Of a stretch of DNA of 57,756 nucleotides, positions 26,137 to 33,934 are shown piece by piece. The notes under the pieces are model-generated. The model was given only the letters and a program-made list of their open reading frames with translations, made no database searches and had not been told where the DNA came from. The DNA comes from Lentisphaerota bacterium (lineage in GTDB: Bacteria; Verrucomicrobiota; Kiritimatiellia; UBA8416; JABMPJ01), in contig JABMPJ010000196.1 in the NCBI GenBank assembly GCA_013203785.1, positions 1 to 57,756 on the forward strand. The letters run 5' to 3'. Every line of letters starts with the position of its first letter. Position 1 is the stretch's first letter. The position numbers and the translations under genes were made by a program.

Positions 26137-27432
26137 TTAGAGCCTCTCATCTACCAGGTTGCGATCGAAAAAGCCCTTCATATCAAAGATGACGGCACCG
26201 GCTTTCGTGAACTGCGAAAGATCGATGGAATGGAAGCGGTCGTGGGCGACGGCCAAGACGACGCCATCATACAGGGCCATCTGCTCAGCCGAGGGAGAGT
26301 CGATCAAGACGACCTCATACTCGGCTTCGACTTCGTTACGGTCGGCCCACGGATCGTAGACATCGACCTGAATGCCAAAATCACTCAGTTCGTCAATGAC
26401 GTCAACGACCCGCGAGTTCCGGATGTCGGGGCAGTCTTCCTTGAAGGTAATGCCCAGGACGAGAACGCGTGAGCCGAGGACTCGATGGCCTTTCTTGATC
26501 ATCAGTTTGATGACTCGTGCCGCAGCGTAGCGTCCCATGTTATCGTTCAGCCGTCGACCGGCCAGCAGGATTTCGGGGTTGTATCCCTCGGCCTGGGCCC
26601 TGTGGGCCAGGTAGTACGGATCCACGCCAATACAGTGTCCACCGACAAGTCCCGGACGGAAGGGTAGAAAATTCCATTTCGTCCCCGCAGCATCAAGAAC
26701 GTCGGACGTGTCAATCCCCAGTCGATCAAAGATGATGGCCAGCTCGTTGACAAAGGCGATGTTGATGTCGCGTTGCGAATTCTCAATCACTTTGGCGGCC
26801 TCGGCCACTTTGATGGTGGGCGCTAGATGCGTGCCTGCCGTGATCACGGATGCATATAGCGCATCGATCACACGCGCAGCGTCTTCGGTGGAGCCGGAGG
26901 TGACTTTGAGAATGGTCGTCAGGCGGTGCGCTTTATCGCCGGGATTGATCCGTTCGGGGCTGTAGCCACAGAAGAAATCCGTATTGAACTCGAGACCGCT
27001 TTCGCGCTCAAGGATGGGGACACAGATTTCCTCGGTGCAGCCAGGATAGACCGTACTTTCGTAGATCACAATATCGCCTTGGTTGAGCACACGCCCGACC
27101 GAGGTAGAAGCCGCAATGAGCGGTTTCAAGTCGGGTTGCTTCCCCTCATCAATCGGAGTGGGGACGGTGATGACATAAACTTGGCTATCGCCCAGGTCGC
27201 CCAGGTCGGAGGTGAAACGCAGACGCTTCGCGGCCCCGATCTCCTCGGCGGTGGTTTCGAGGGTGCGGTCGTGACCGCTTTGGAGCTCGGCGATGCGGGC
27301 CGGCTTCACGTCGAAGCCCAGCGTCCGATAATGACGCCCAAATTCTACGGCCAGAGGGAGGCCCACATAACCGAGGCCGACTACGGCAATCGTGATGGAC
27401 TGGTCTGCTATTTGATCCAACATTTCTTTCAT
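26137..27432 (-). CDS. Nucleotide-sugar 6-dehydrogenase (TviB/WbpA-like)
   Basis: A 431-residue UDP-sugar dehydrogenase. The NAD-binding Rossmann motif is V-V-G-L-G-Y-V-G-L-P-L-A. The substrate part has E-S-T-V-Y-P-G-C-T-E-E-I and G-Y-S-P-E-R-I-N-P-G-D. The catalytic Cys lies in G-L-V-G-G-H-C-I-G-V-D-P-Y-Y-L, and the C-terminal UDP-binding domain has G-I-T-F-K-E-D-C-P-D-I-R-N-S-R. This set is most like UDP-GlcNAc/UDP-GalNAc 6-dehydrogenases of capsule and O-antigen pathways rather than UDP-glucose dehydrogenase. I start at M-K-E-M-L-D (27432); M-L-D-Q at 27423 is nearly as good. It is probably cotranscribed with queC, four bases downstream. Confidence 0.9.
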   Translation of the reverse strand: MKEMLDQIADQSITIAVVGLGYVGLPLAVEFGRHYRTLGFDVKPARIAELQSGHDRTLETTAEEIGAAKRLRFTSDLGDLGDSQVYVITVPTPIDEGKQPDLKPLIAASTSVGRVLNQGDIVIYESTVYPGCTEEICVPILERESGLEFNTDFFCGYSPERINPGDKAHRLTTILKVTSGSTEDAARVIDALYASVITAGTHLAPTIKVAEAAKVIENSQRDINIAFVNELAIIFDRLGIDTSDVLDAAGTKWNFLPFRPGLVGGHCIGVDPYYLAHRAQAEGYNPEILLAGRRLNDNMGRYAAARVIKLMIKKGHRVLGSRVLVLGITFKEDCPDIRNSRVVDVIDELSDFGIQVDVYDPWADRNEVEAEYEVVLIDSPSAEQMALYDGVVLAVAHDRFHSIDLSQFTKAGAVIFDMKGFFDRNLVDERL

Positions 27433-27490
27433 GAACAGAGCGTAGCCGGTGTCACAGCGCGAGGCAAGTGGCGAGTCACGAATTGATGAC

Positions 27491-27519
27491 TTGCGCAACA
27501 GCGGGCAAAAGCATATATA
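27491..27519 (+). promoter_or_regulatory. Promoter of the riboflavin operon
   Basis: TTGCGC (27491-27496), a 17-base spacer and TATATA (27514-27519), placing the transcript start around 27526, a few bases before the FMN riboswitch. A good fit to the sigma70 consensus and position. Confidence 0.6.
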
Positions 27520-27535
27520 CAGTGCAAATTAGTGA

Positions 27536-27672
27536 GTCTTCAGGGCAGGGTGCGCCCGCGTGAGCGGACAATTCCCGACCGGCGGTAATAGCCCGCGAGT
27601 CTTTTGCTGGTTGCGAAGGACAGACACAGTGCGATTCTGTGGCCGACAGTATAGTCTGGATGAGAGAAGATG
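27536..27672 (+). promoter_or_regulatory. FMN riboswitch (RFN element)
   Basis: The invariant FMN aptamer blocks appear in order: CAGGGCAGGGTG, then ATTCCCGACCGGCGGTAATA, GCCCGCGAG, and later GGCCGACAGTATAGTC followed by TGGATGAGAGAAGATGG. The variable P3 and P5 parts fit between them. It is followed by a T-run terminator and then ribBA, so FMN binding should stop transcription of the rib operon. Strongly conserved and unmistakable. Confidence 0.95.
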
Positions 27673-27728
27673 GTGGCACGACGTACGGGTTACGTCCGGG
27701 TGATCTCTTTCTCTCGGGCGTTTTTTTT
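27661..27728 (+). terminator. Terminator of the FMN riboswitch expression platform
   Basis: Eight T (27721-27728) follow CTCTCGGGCG. GAGAGAA(G)A at the 3' edge of the aptamer can pair with the T-C-T-T-T-C-T-C-T-C stretch before the T-run, with a small GACGTA/TACGTC hairpin inside. This overlap of the aptamer 3' strand with the terminator stem is the usual logic of a transcriptional FMN switch. The exact fold was not computed. Confidence 0.7.
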
Positions 27729-27758
27729 GTGTCTGGAGCCGCCGGAGCTTGGTGAAAC

Positions 27759-28970
27759 ATGAGTGAAGAAGTGGAGTTGTTTGACCCCGTGCCGGAGGCG
27801 TTGGATGCGATCCGGGCCGGTCGTATGGTCATCGTTACCGACGACGCCAATCGTGAGAATGAGGGGGACCTGATCTGTGCCGCCGAGTTGGTCACCGATG
27901 CGTCCATTAACTTCATGGCGACCCATGGACGAGGACTCATTTGCGTGGCTCTGCCATCGGAGCGTGTCAGGTCGCTTGGTTTGACGCGCATGGCGATGCG
28001 GGGGCAGGGCGATGCGTTCAATACGGCTTTCCTCGAATCCGTGGACGCAGCACGCGGCATCAGCACGGGGATCAGTACGCATGACCGGGCCGAGACGGTG
28101 CGCGTGCTCATTGATGAGGCCAGTGGCAGCAGTGATCTCGTCAGTCCAGGGCACACCTTTCCCTTACAGGCTATGGATGGGGGGGTGCTGAACCGGGCGG
28201 GCCATACGGAAGCCGCCATGGATTTGGCACGTCTGGCCGGGCTGCGCCCTGCCGGAGTGATCTGTGAGATTTTGCGGCCGGATGGAGCCATGGCACGCCT
28301 GCCTGAGTTGCGCGCCTTCGCCAGGGAACACGGGCTCAAGATTACATCGGTGGCCGACATCATTGCCTATCGCCGCCGTACCGAGAAGATGGTGGGCTGC
28401 ATCCGTCAAGTCGGGATGCCGACCCGGCACGGGGATTTTCAGCTCAAACTCTTCCATTCCGCAGTGGACGATGAGCATCATGTGGCTTTGGTCATGGGCG
28501 ATATCACGCCCGAGGAGCCCGTCCTGGTGCGGGTCCATAGCGAGTGCCTGACGGGGGATGTTTTCCATTCGCGGCGGTGTGATTGTGGCAGCCAGTTGGA
28601 GGAGGCCATGTGCATGGTGGAGGAGGAGGGCAAAGGGATTGTGCTCTATATGCGGCAGGAGGGCCGTGGGATAGGTCTGGCCAACAAAATTCATGCCTAT
28701 GCCCTGCAAGATGGCGGACTCGATACCGTGGAGGCGAATGAGGAGCTGGGCTTTAATGCTGACCTCAGGGAGTACGGTATCGGGGCGCAGATTCTGACCG
28801 AGCTGGGCGCACAGCGCCTGCGGTTGATTACCAACAATCCCTGCAAGATCGTAGGGCTGGAGGGGTATGGACTGGAGATTGTTGAGCGCATCCCCATCGT
28901 CGTGGGCCACCATGAACACAACAAGCGCTATCTGGATACGAAGAAAGAGAAGCTGGGACACCTGCTGTAG
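27759..28970 (+). CDS. ribBA: Bifunctional DHBP synthase / GTP cyclohydrolase II
   Basis: A 403-residue enzyme making both riboflavin precursors. The N-terminal RibB half has D-D-A-N-R-E-N-E-G-D-L and S-T-G-I-S-T-H-D-R-A; the ligands E, D and H are present, as is H-P-like G-H-T-F-P-L. The RibA half has the zinc Cys set in S-E-C-L-T-G-D-V-F-H-S-R-R-C-D-C-G and Y-M-R-Q-E-G-R-G-I-G-L, then N-P-C-K-I-V-G-L-E-G-Y-G. Both catalytic sites look intact. It follows the FMN riboswitch and begins the rib operon; the next gene lies 36 bases on. Confidence 0.96.
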   Translation: MSEEVELFDPVPEALDAIRAGRMVIVTDDANRENEGDLICAAELVTDASINFMATHGRGLICVALPSERVRSLGLTRMAMRGQGDAFNTAFLESVDAARGISTGISTHDRAETVRVLIDEASGSSDLVSPGHTFPLQAMDGGVLNRAGHTEAAMDLARLAGLRPAGVICEILRPDGAMARLPELRAFAREHGLKITSVADIIAYRRRTEKMVGCIRQVGMPTRHGDFQLKLFHSAVDDEHHVALVMGDITPEEPVLVRVHSECLTGDVFHSRRCDCGSQLEEAMCMVEEEGKGIVLYMRQEGRGIGLANKIHAYALQDGGLDTVEANEELGFNADLREYGIGAQILTELGAQRLRLITNNPCKIVGLEGYGLEIVERIPIVVGHHEHNKRYLDTKKEKLGHLL

Positions 28971-29006
28971 GTGTCGGATGGTAAGTGAGCAGTAGAGGAG
29001 GACGAT

Positions 29007-29474
29007 ATGCCTGTTAGAGAGATATCAGCGAAGCTGTTGGCCGATGGCCTTCGGTTCACGATTGTGGTGAGTCGTTTTAATGACTTCCTCACCAAGGAGC
29101 TACTCGGTGGTGCGATCGACTGCCTGGTGCGCCACGGCGTTGTCGAGGAATCCATCACCGTGGTCTGGGTTCCCGGAGCCAATGAGCTCCCGATGATTGC
29201 GGATCGCATTGCCGCCGCCGGAAACACGGATGGGATCATCGCGCTTGGCGCGGTGGTTCAGGGCGCAACGCCCCATGCCGACCTGATCAACGCGCAGGTC
29301 TCGCGTTCGCTGGCGAAGACAGGTATGGATCGCGGCATTCCCGTTCTGAACGGGGTGGTGTGTGCCGGCAACCTGGAGCAGGCGATTGAGCGTTGCGGCA
29401 CCAAGGCTGGCAACAAGGGCTGGTCAGTGGCACAAGCGGCCATCGAGATGGCCAATATCTGTAAGCAGCTCTAG
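29007..29474 (+). CDS. ribH: 6,7-dimethyl-8-ribityllumazine synthase
   Basis: A 155-residue lumazine synthase, the usual length. It has F-T-I-V-V-S-R-F-N, V-W-V-P-G-A-N-E-L-P (active-site loop), G-A-V-V-Q-G-A-T-P-H-A-D-L-I and P-V-L-N-G-V-V-C. The protein forms icosahedral or pentameric assemblies and makes the substrate of riboflavin synthase. Second gene of the operon; AGAGGAGGA lies before the ATG. Confidence 0.95.
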   Translation: MPVREISAKLLADGLRFTIVVSRFNDFLTKELLGGAIDCLVRHGVVEESITVVWVPGANELPMIADRIAAAGNTDGIIALGAVVQGATPHADLINAQVSRSLAKTGMDRGIPVLNGVVCAGNLEQAIERCGTKAGNKGWSVAQAAIEMANICKQL

Positions 29475-29486
29475 CGGGGAGGCCTT

Positions 29487-29915
29487 GTGGCGACACGACG
29501 GGATGCACGCGAGTGGGCAGTCCAGTTACTGTTCCAGATGGACCTCAACCCTCCCGAGGACACCGGGCCGGTGCTTGAGCGTTTTTGGGAGGATGTAAAG
29601 AGCGACAAGGGGCCGCGCGAATACACCGAACGCATTGTGCGTGGTGTGTTCAGCCATCGCGAGGAACTGGACACGCTGATCCAGAAGGCTGCGGATCACT
29701 GGGATGTCGCCCGCCTGGGCGTGATTGATCGTAATGTCATTCGTATGGCGGTGTACGAGATGCTGCACTGTCCGGATGTCCCGGCGATCGTCTCAATTAA
29801 TGAGGCGGTGGATATCGCCAAGTATTTTGCCACGTCAGAGTCGGGCCGTTTTGTAAACGGGATACTCGACCGTATCCGTGCATCCATACAGCCCGCTGAT
29901 CCCGTGACAACCTAG
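29487..29915 (+). CDS. nusB: Transcription antitermination factor NusB
   Basis: A 142-residue all-helical NusB: A-R-E-W-A-V-Q-L-L-F-Q-M-D at the start, L-D-T-L-I-Q-K-A-A-D-H-W in the middle, and the conserved D-R-N-V-I-R-M-A-V-Y-E-M-L and S-I-N-E-A-V-D-I-A-K-Y-F, with G-R-F-V-N-G-I-L-D. It binds boxA RNA with S10 during rRNA transcription. The start is GTG with GGGGAGG upstream. It sits between ribH and ribD, following the ribH-nusB pairing found in many bacteria. Confidence 0.95.
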   Translation: MATRRDAREWAVQLLFQMDLNPPEDTGPVLERFWEDVKSDKGPREYTERIVRGVFSHREELDTLIQKAADHWDVARLGVIDRNVIRMAVYEMLHCPDVPAIVSINEAVDIAKYFATSESGRFVNGILDRIRASIQPADPVTT

Positions 29916-29918
29916 GTT

Positions 29919-31013
29919 ATGCCGTTGGACGAAAAGTGGATGATTGAAGCATTGGCCCTAGCCGGGCGGGGAGCGGGGCGCACCCGGCCCAATCCGCCGG
30001 TGGGGTGTGTGGTGGTCCGAGAGGGGCGGCGAGTGGGACAGGGCTTCCATCGTGCCGCCGGTGCACCGCATGCGGAGATCGTTGCCCTTCGGGACGCCGG
30101 TGAACAGGCGCGTGGGGCGGATCTTTATGTGACGCTTGAGCCCTGTAGCACGAGCGGACGCACGCCGCCCTGTACCGATGCCCTTCTGGCTGCTGGGGTG
30201 CGTCGCGTCATCGTGGGCACGGTCGATCCCAATCCCGCCCATGCCGGGCGTGGACTGCGCCAACTGCGCGTGGGCGGCGTGGAGGTGACGCGAGGGGTCT
30301 GTCGGTATGAAGCCGAGACGCTGATCGCGCCCTTTGGAAAGTGGATCACGACCGGGCGGCCTTGGATCACGCTCAAGATGGCGATCTCTCTGGATGGTGC
30401 GATAGCCGACCGCCGGGGGCGTTCACAATGGATCACGGGCGTGCCAGCGCGGCGTTGGGTCGATCAGCTGCGTAGCGGGGTCGATGCCATTATGGTGGGT
30501 GCCGGTACGGCCTGCGCCGACAATCCCGGCTTGATGCCGCGCAACCGGCGGCGACCCACGGCCCATCGCGTCGTTGTGGATTCTTCTGGGCGTCTACCCC
30601 TCAAAGCGAAACTACTCACTGACGCCTATGCGCCGCTGACGGTGGTGGCCACAACGGCCGCCTGCTCATTAGAGCGGCAGGCCGACTATGAGGGCTCGGG
30701 TGCAGCGGTCTGGGCGCTGCCCCGCAAGGGACACCATGTCTCACTGCGCTCATTGGTACGGCAGATGGGCTTGGCCGGATGGTTGCATGTACTCTGTGAA
30801 GGTGGCGGTGAATTGGGCGCGTCGCTGTTGCGTGAGGGGCTCGTGGATGAGTTGGTGGTGTTGGTGGCACCGCTGGTGATTGGCGGGCAGCGGGCACGGC
30901 CGGCCATTGGCGGCTCGGGTTGGCTCCTGGCCCAGGCACCCCGTTTCGAGCCGGTGGAGCAGCGCTTGCTGGGTGAAGACGTTTTGATGCGGCTGCGACC
31001 GCGGTCACAGTAG
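29919..31013 (+). CDS. ribD: Riboflavin biosynthesis deaminase/reductase
   Basis: A 364-residue bifunctional enzyme. The deaminase half has P-V-G-C-V-V-V, H-A-E (A-P-H-A-E-I-V), and the zinc Cys in P-C-S-T-S-G-R-T-P-P-C. The reductase half has T-L-K-M-A-I-S-L-D-G-A-I-A-D, S-Q-W-I-T-G and M-V-G-A-G-T-A-x-x-D-N-P, with L-C-E-G-G-G-E-L-G near the end. It performs the deamination and side-chain reduction of the pathway. It begins three bases after the nusB stop. Confidence 0.95.
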   Translation: MPLDEKWMIEALALAGRGAGRTRPNPPVGCVVVREGRRVGQGFHRAAGAPHAEIVALRDAGEQARGADLYVTLEPCSTSGRTPPCTDALLAAGVRRVIVGTVDPNPAHAGRGLRQLRVGGVEVTRGVCRYEAETLIAPFGKWITTGRPWITLKMAISLDGAIADRRGRSQWITGVPARRWVDQLRSGVDAIMVGAGTACADNPGLMPRNRRRPTAHRVVVDSSGRLPLKAKLLTDAYAPLTVVATTAACSLERQADYEGSGAAVWALPRKGHHVSLRSLVRQMGLAGWLHVLCEGGGELGASLLREGLVDELVVLVAPLVIGGQRARPAIGGSGWLLAQAPRFEPVEQRLLGEDVLMRLRPRSQ

Positions 31014-31031
31014 AGGGGAGGGCGATGCACT

Positions 31032-31685
31032 ATGTTTACGGGATTGATCGAGCAGGTGGGGCGCATAGCGGCATGGGACCGTAGCGGCGACGCGCGCAGG
31101 CTCACGATTGAGCATGCCGTGTGGGAGTCCGGTGGGGCGAGTGTGCGGCCCGGCGACAGCGTGGCCGTGAACGGAGCCTGCTTGACAGCCGAAAGGGTGG
31201 AAGCGACGCGGTTCACCTGTTCCGTATTGGATGAGACCGTCAGCAGGACCTCACTGGCGGATGGGGCGATCGGCGAGCGCGTCAACCTGGAACGGGCCAT
31301 GGCTGCGGATGCGCGCTTCGGGGGGCATATGGTGCAGGGCCATATCGATGCCCTCGGAACAGCCCTGTCGATCAGGAGGAGTGGGGTCGACCGCATCGTG
31401 CGCATCGAGTGCCCGCCGCAGCTCATGGCCGGTGTCGTCGAAAAGGGGTCGGTTGCGCTGGATGGGATCAGCCTGACCATAGCGACTTTGGGACCCGACT
31501 GGCTTGAGGTTCACCTCATCCCCTTTACGTGGGCGCACACGGCATGGTGTGATCTGAGTCAAGGAAGCCGAGTCAACATCGAGACCGACATCATTGGCAA
31601 GTACGTGCAGCGCTATATGGAGCAGCAGGGCACAGCCCACCTGTCGTCAGACGCGTTGCGTCGGGCCGGGCGGTGGATGGATTGA
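31032..31685 (+). CDS. ribE: Riboflavin synthase alpha subunit
   Basis: A 217-residue protein with two lumazine-binding repeats. It starts M-F-T-G-L-I-E-Q-V-G, has V-A-V-N-G-A-C-L-T in repeat 1 and V-A-L-D-G-I-S-L-T in repeat 2, and G-H-M-V-Q-G-H-I-D-A between them. It dismutates two lumazines into riboflavin. Last gene of the rib operon, 19 bases after ribD. Together with ribBA, ribH and ribD the whole pathway from GTP is encoded here, except the phosphatase. Confidence 0.95.
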   Translation: MFTGLIEQVGRIAAWDRSGDARRLTIEHAVWESGGASVRPGDSVAVNGACLTAERVEATRFTCSVLDETVSRTSLADGAIGERVNLERAMAADARFGGHMVQGHIDALGTALSIRRSGVDRIVRIECPPQLMAGVVEKGSVALDGISLTIATLGPDWLEVHLIPFTWAHTAWCDLSQGSRVNIETDIIGKYVQRYMEQQGTAHLSSDALRRAGRWMD

Positions 31686-31688
31686 CGC

Positions 31689-31707
31689 GTCGAGCTAAAG
31701 GCTCGAC
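31689..31707 (+). terminator. Hairpin at the end of the rib operon
   Basis: GTCGAGC-TAAAG-GCTCGAC, a perfect 7-bp stem three bases after the ribE stop. Only a short T patch (CTTTT) follows about ten bases later, so termination is plausible but not strongly supported. Confidence 0.4.
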
Positions 31708-31793
31708 AGGGCCTCTACTTTTGGGTACCCATATGTCGCTGATTTTTGACAACAACCGCAGGTGACTGCGCTGCTATCGGAAGGTTCTACACC

Positions 31794-32489
31794 GTGAGTG
31801 ATATCAAGAAGCTGTTGCCCCTCCAGGATCTCGACTGCCAACTGCGTGATATGAAACGGGAATTGGAAGATATTCCGGCACGCAAGGAGGAGGAGCAGAC
31901 TCGCCTGGCCGACCATAAGGCCAACCTGCAGGTCGCCGAGGACGATCTCAAGGCCAAACAGGCCGAGATTAAGGAGCAAGAGCTCGAAGTGCAGGCCTGT
32001 CGTGACAAAATATCGAAGTATCGTCAGCAGCAGTTGGTTTTGAAGTCCAACAAGGAGTTCAAGGCTATGGAGCATGAGATCGACAGCGTGCTCGCCCAGA
32101 TTCGTGAGCACGAGGACAAGGAACTTGTGGTGATGGAGCGCGTGGAGACGGCTCGGGCGGGCGTGGCCGAGCGGCGCAAGGAGTTGGAGGCCGAGCAAGA
32201 GGCCGTCGATCTGGATGTGGCTGATCTTGACAAGCGCATGGCGGGCATGGCCGAGGAGATAGCGGCTCTGGAGTCCAAACGCGGAGAGATGTTGCCGGAT
32301 GTTCCGGAGGAGACGCTGCTGCGCTACGAGCGTATTCTCGCCCGGAGAGACCGTGCCCTGGTCCCGGTCGAATCAGGGATCTGCGGCGGGTGCCACATGA
32401 AGCTGCCTCCGTCCGTCGCCCAGAACATCCTCAAGGAGGAGTTTTTGGTTGCCTGCGATCATTGCGGGCGCTTGCTCTACATGTCCTAA
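31794..32489 (+). CDS. Coiled-coil protein with C4 zinc ribbon (DUF164/CdsZ-like)
   Basis: A 231-residue protein. Residues about 5-180 are almost continuous heptads of charged residues, a long antiparallel coiled coil. The end is a C4 zinc ribbon: C-G-G-C-H about 35 residues from the end, then C-D-H-C-G-R-L-L-Y near the C-terminus. This architecture matches the family found in Chlamydia and many other bacteria, where some members act as chaperone-like or nucleic-acid-linked proteins. GTG at 31794 has GGAAGG ten bases upstream; a TTG at 31746 would add unrelated residues. Confidence 0.85.
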   Translation: MSDIKKLLPLQDLDCQLRDMKRELEDIPARKEEEQTRLADHKANLQVAEDDLKAKQAEIKEQELEVQACRDKISKYRQQQLVLKSNKEFKAMEHEIDSVLAQIREHEDKELVVMERVETARAGVAERRKELEAEQEAVDLDVADLDKRMAGMAEEIAALESKRGEMLPDVPEETLLRYERILARRDRALVPVESGICGGCHMKLPPSVAQNILKEEFLVACDHCGRLLYMS

Positions 32490-32527
32490 CAGCCGAGAAG
32501 CTGTCTACATTGAGTCATAGTTCTGAG

Positions 32528-32556
32528 TTGATGGTTCCTGTGTAAGCTGCAATGAT
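32528..32556 (+). promoter_or_regulatory. Candidate promoter of rnpB
   Basis: TTGATG, a 17-base spacer and AATGAT; the expected start, near 32563, coincides with the first base of the P1 helix of RNase P RNA (32564). The -10 is imperfect. Confidence 0.45.
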
Positions 32557-32610
32557 GGATCCTGACGGTCGGGGGCCTTCGGTCGCTGCTCTGACCCAAG
32601 ACGTGGAGGG

Positions 32611-32641
32611 CTTGCCCCCCGTAGCCTTGGCGAAGGGGGGA
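32611..32641 (+). repeat. GC hairpin element in rnpB, copy A (P3 region)
   Basis: CTTGCCCCCCGTAGC then CTTGGCGAAGGGGGGA: a stem of six C and six G with an inner GCC-TT-GGC. It abuts the P4 sequence GAGGAAAGTCC, so it occupies the 3' half of the P3 region. It closely matches the element at 32761-32791. Confidence 0.7.
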
Positions 32642-32760
32642 GGAAAGTCCGGACACCGTAGGGCAGGATGCCTCGTGAAAACGGGGGACGTTACGTTAAA
32701 GCGTGATGGACGGCCAGTGCCACAGAAAATATACCGTCTGCTTGAGCTGGGTTGCAGGGG

Positions 32761-32791
32761 ACTTGTCCCCCGTAGCTCTAGCAAAGGGGGA
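32761..32791 (+). repeat. GC hairpin element in rnpB, copy B (P12 region)
   Basis: ACTTGTCCCCCGTAGC then TCTAGCAAAGGGGGA: same layout as copy A, with inner GCT-CT-AGC instead of GCC-TT-GGC, a compensating change that keeps the stem paired. It lies between the ACAGAAA and AGGGTGAAA cores, where the variable P12 helix belongs. Confidence 0.7.
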
Positions 32792-33016
32792 TAAGGGTGA
32801 AATGGTGGTGTAAGAGACCACCGGGTCAAGCGTAAGCGCGATCGCAAGGTAAACCCCATCCGGTGCAAGATCAAATAGGGAACGAGAGACGGCCCGTCTC
32901 ATTTCCCGCGGCGCGCAAGTATTCGCGGGATGGAAGTTTCGGGTTGATCGCAAAGATAAATGACTGAACCCTGGCAGGGCCGCTTGCGGTGCTGGTGGGC
33001 CAACAGAATCCGGCTT

Positions 33017-33910
33017 ATGACCCCCGATCGTCGTTATGCTTTCTACGCCGCCCGTCTCTCCCCGCTGGTTATGCTAGCGGCAATCGGCTGGGGAGGGTGG
33101 ATGGTCTATGCCGCTTGGTCGCTTCCCACTCCTGCAGTAGCCAGTGTGGTGGTTGCGAAGGGCCCCCGTCTCACTTCCTCCACTGCGGTGTTGCCCGCTG
33201 ACCTCGACTGGGGTGTCTTCCAGAACGAGGAGGCGGCAGTACCCACCTCGCGTGGCGCCTTGTCGCGTCGCTTCCGCTTGGCCGGTACGTTCTTCGCCTA
33301 TGGCAGCGAGTCCGGCGACACGCGTAAAGCCGTGCTCCATGATCTGGGGGACGGCGTGCAGCATATTGTGGGCGAGCAGGCTAAGATTGGCGATGTGGAG
33401 GTCGTTCGGATCATGAGCGACCGCGTCATTCTGCGCCGCGGCGCAGAGGAAGCGGAGCTCTGGCTGGGCTTCTCGCGGGCGGATGAGAGCGTTCCAAGCG
33501 GCGAGGAGGTCGAGACGGCCAAAGCGGAGAACGGCGAGGATCTCTTTGGCGGTCGTAAGACAGGGGAGAATGACTGGGTCTTCCGTCGCGACGCCCTTCA
33601 GGATTATTATGAGGCGGTGTTGGACGATCCGGAACGGCTCGTGCGGATATTCGACTCGATGAAGGCTGTCCGCGGTGCCGACAATAAGATCGAGGGATAC
33701 CGTCTCGATATCCTCGGTGAGGGCGAATTCTACCATGCCGTCGGAATGCGACAGGGCGACATCGTGCACAAGGTCAATGGCATGAGCATGACCAGCCGTC
33801 GGCGGGCGGAATTCTTTATCGGCGAATTTGCACGCAACCGCGCCAATGCGTTCGTCATCGAGATCGAACGTGACGGTGCTCCCGAGAAGCTGACGTACCA
33901 GGTTCGGTAA
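33017..33910 (+). CDS. GspC-like type II secretion inner-membrane protein with PDZ
   Basis: A 297-residue single-pass inner-membrane protein. Short cytoplasmic M-T-P-D-R-R-Y, membrane helix at about 16-38, then a periplasmic homology region (S-R-R-F-R-L-A-G-T-F-F, D-V-E-V-V-R-I-M-S-D-R-V-I-L) and a C-terminal PDZ-like domain (M-R-Q-G-D-I-V-H-K-V-N-G). In type II secretion GspC links the inner-membrane platform to the secretin. The ATG at 33017 is inside the 3' end of rnpB and has no clear ribosome site; a start at 32960 would lie fully inside rnpB and a start at 33071 would cut the helix. The secretin gene is 5.5 kb away. Confidence 0.75.
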   Translation: MTPDRRYAFYAARLSPLVMLAAIGWGGWMVYAAWSLPTPAVASVVVAKGPRLTSSTAVLPADLDWGVFQNEEAAVPTSRGALSRRFRLAGTFFAYGSESGDTRKAVLHDLGDGVQHIVGEQAKIGDVEVVRIMSDRVILRRGAEEAELWLGFSRADESVPSGEEVETAKAENGEDLFGGRKTGENDWVFRRDALQDYYEAVLDDPERLVRIFDSMKAVRGADNKIEGYRLDILGEGEFYHAVGMRQGDIVHKVNGMSMTSRRRAEFFIGEFARNRANAFVIEIERDGAPEKLTYQVR

Positions 33911-33934
33911 GTCTGCCCGTGTTGACGTTGGACC

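Larger units (their letters stand above)
32564..33032 (+). ncRNA. rnpB: RNase P RNA, bacterial type A
   Basis: The core is unmistakable: GAGGAAAGTCCGGAC (P4 5' region, 32640-32654), then GGGCAGG.TGCC, CCAGTGCCACAGAAA, AGGGTGAAA, GTAAGAGACCACC, AAACCCC.TCCGG.GCAAG, CAAATAGGG, GACGGCCCGTC, and near the 3' end AAATGACTG and CAGAATCCGGCTTATGACC. GACGGTCGGGGG (32564-32575) pairs with CCCCCGATCGTC (33021-33032) as P1, fixing both ends. The length of about 469 nt is well above E. coli (377), in part from two related GC hairpins in the P3 and P12 regions. Its 3' end runs 16 bases into the next coding region. It matures tRNA 5' ends. Confidence 0.93.

Noticed and set aside
27476-28363. A 295-residue minus-strand frame over the riboswitch and ribBA.
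   Set aside because: It crosses the FMN riboswitch and is antisense to ribBA; Ser/Arg-rich with no family signal.
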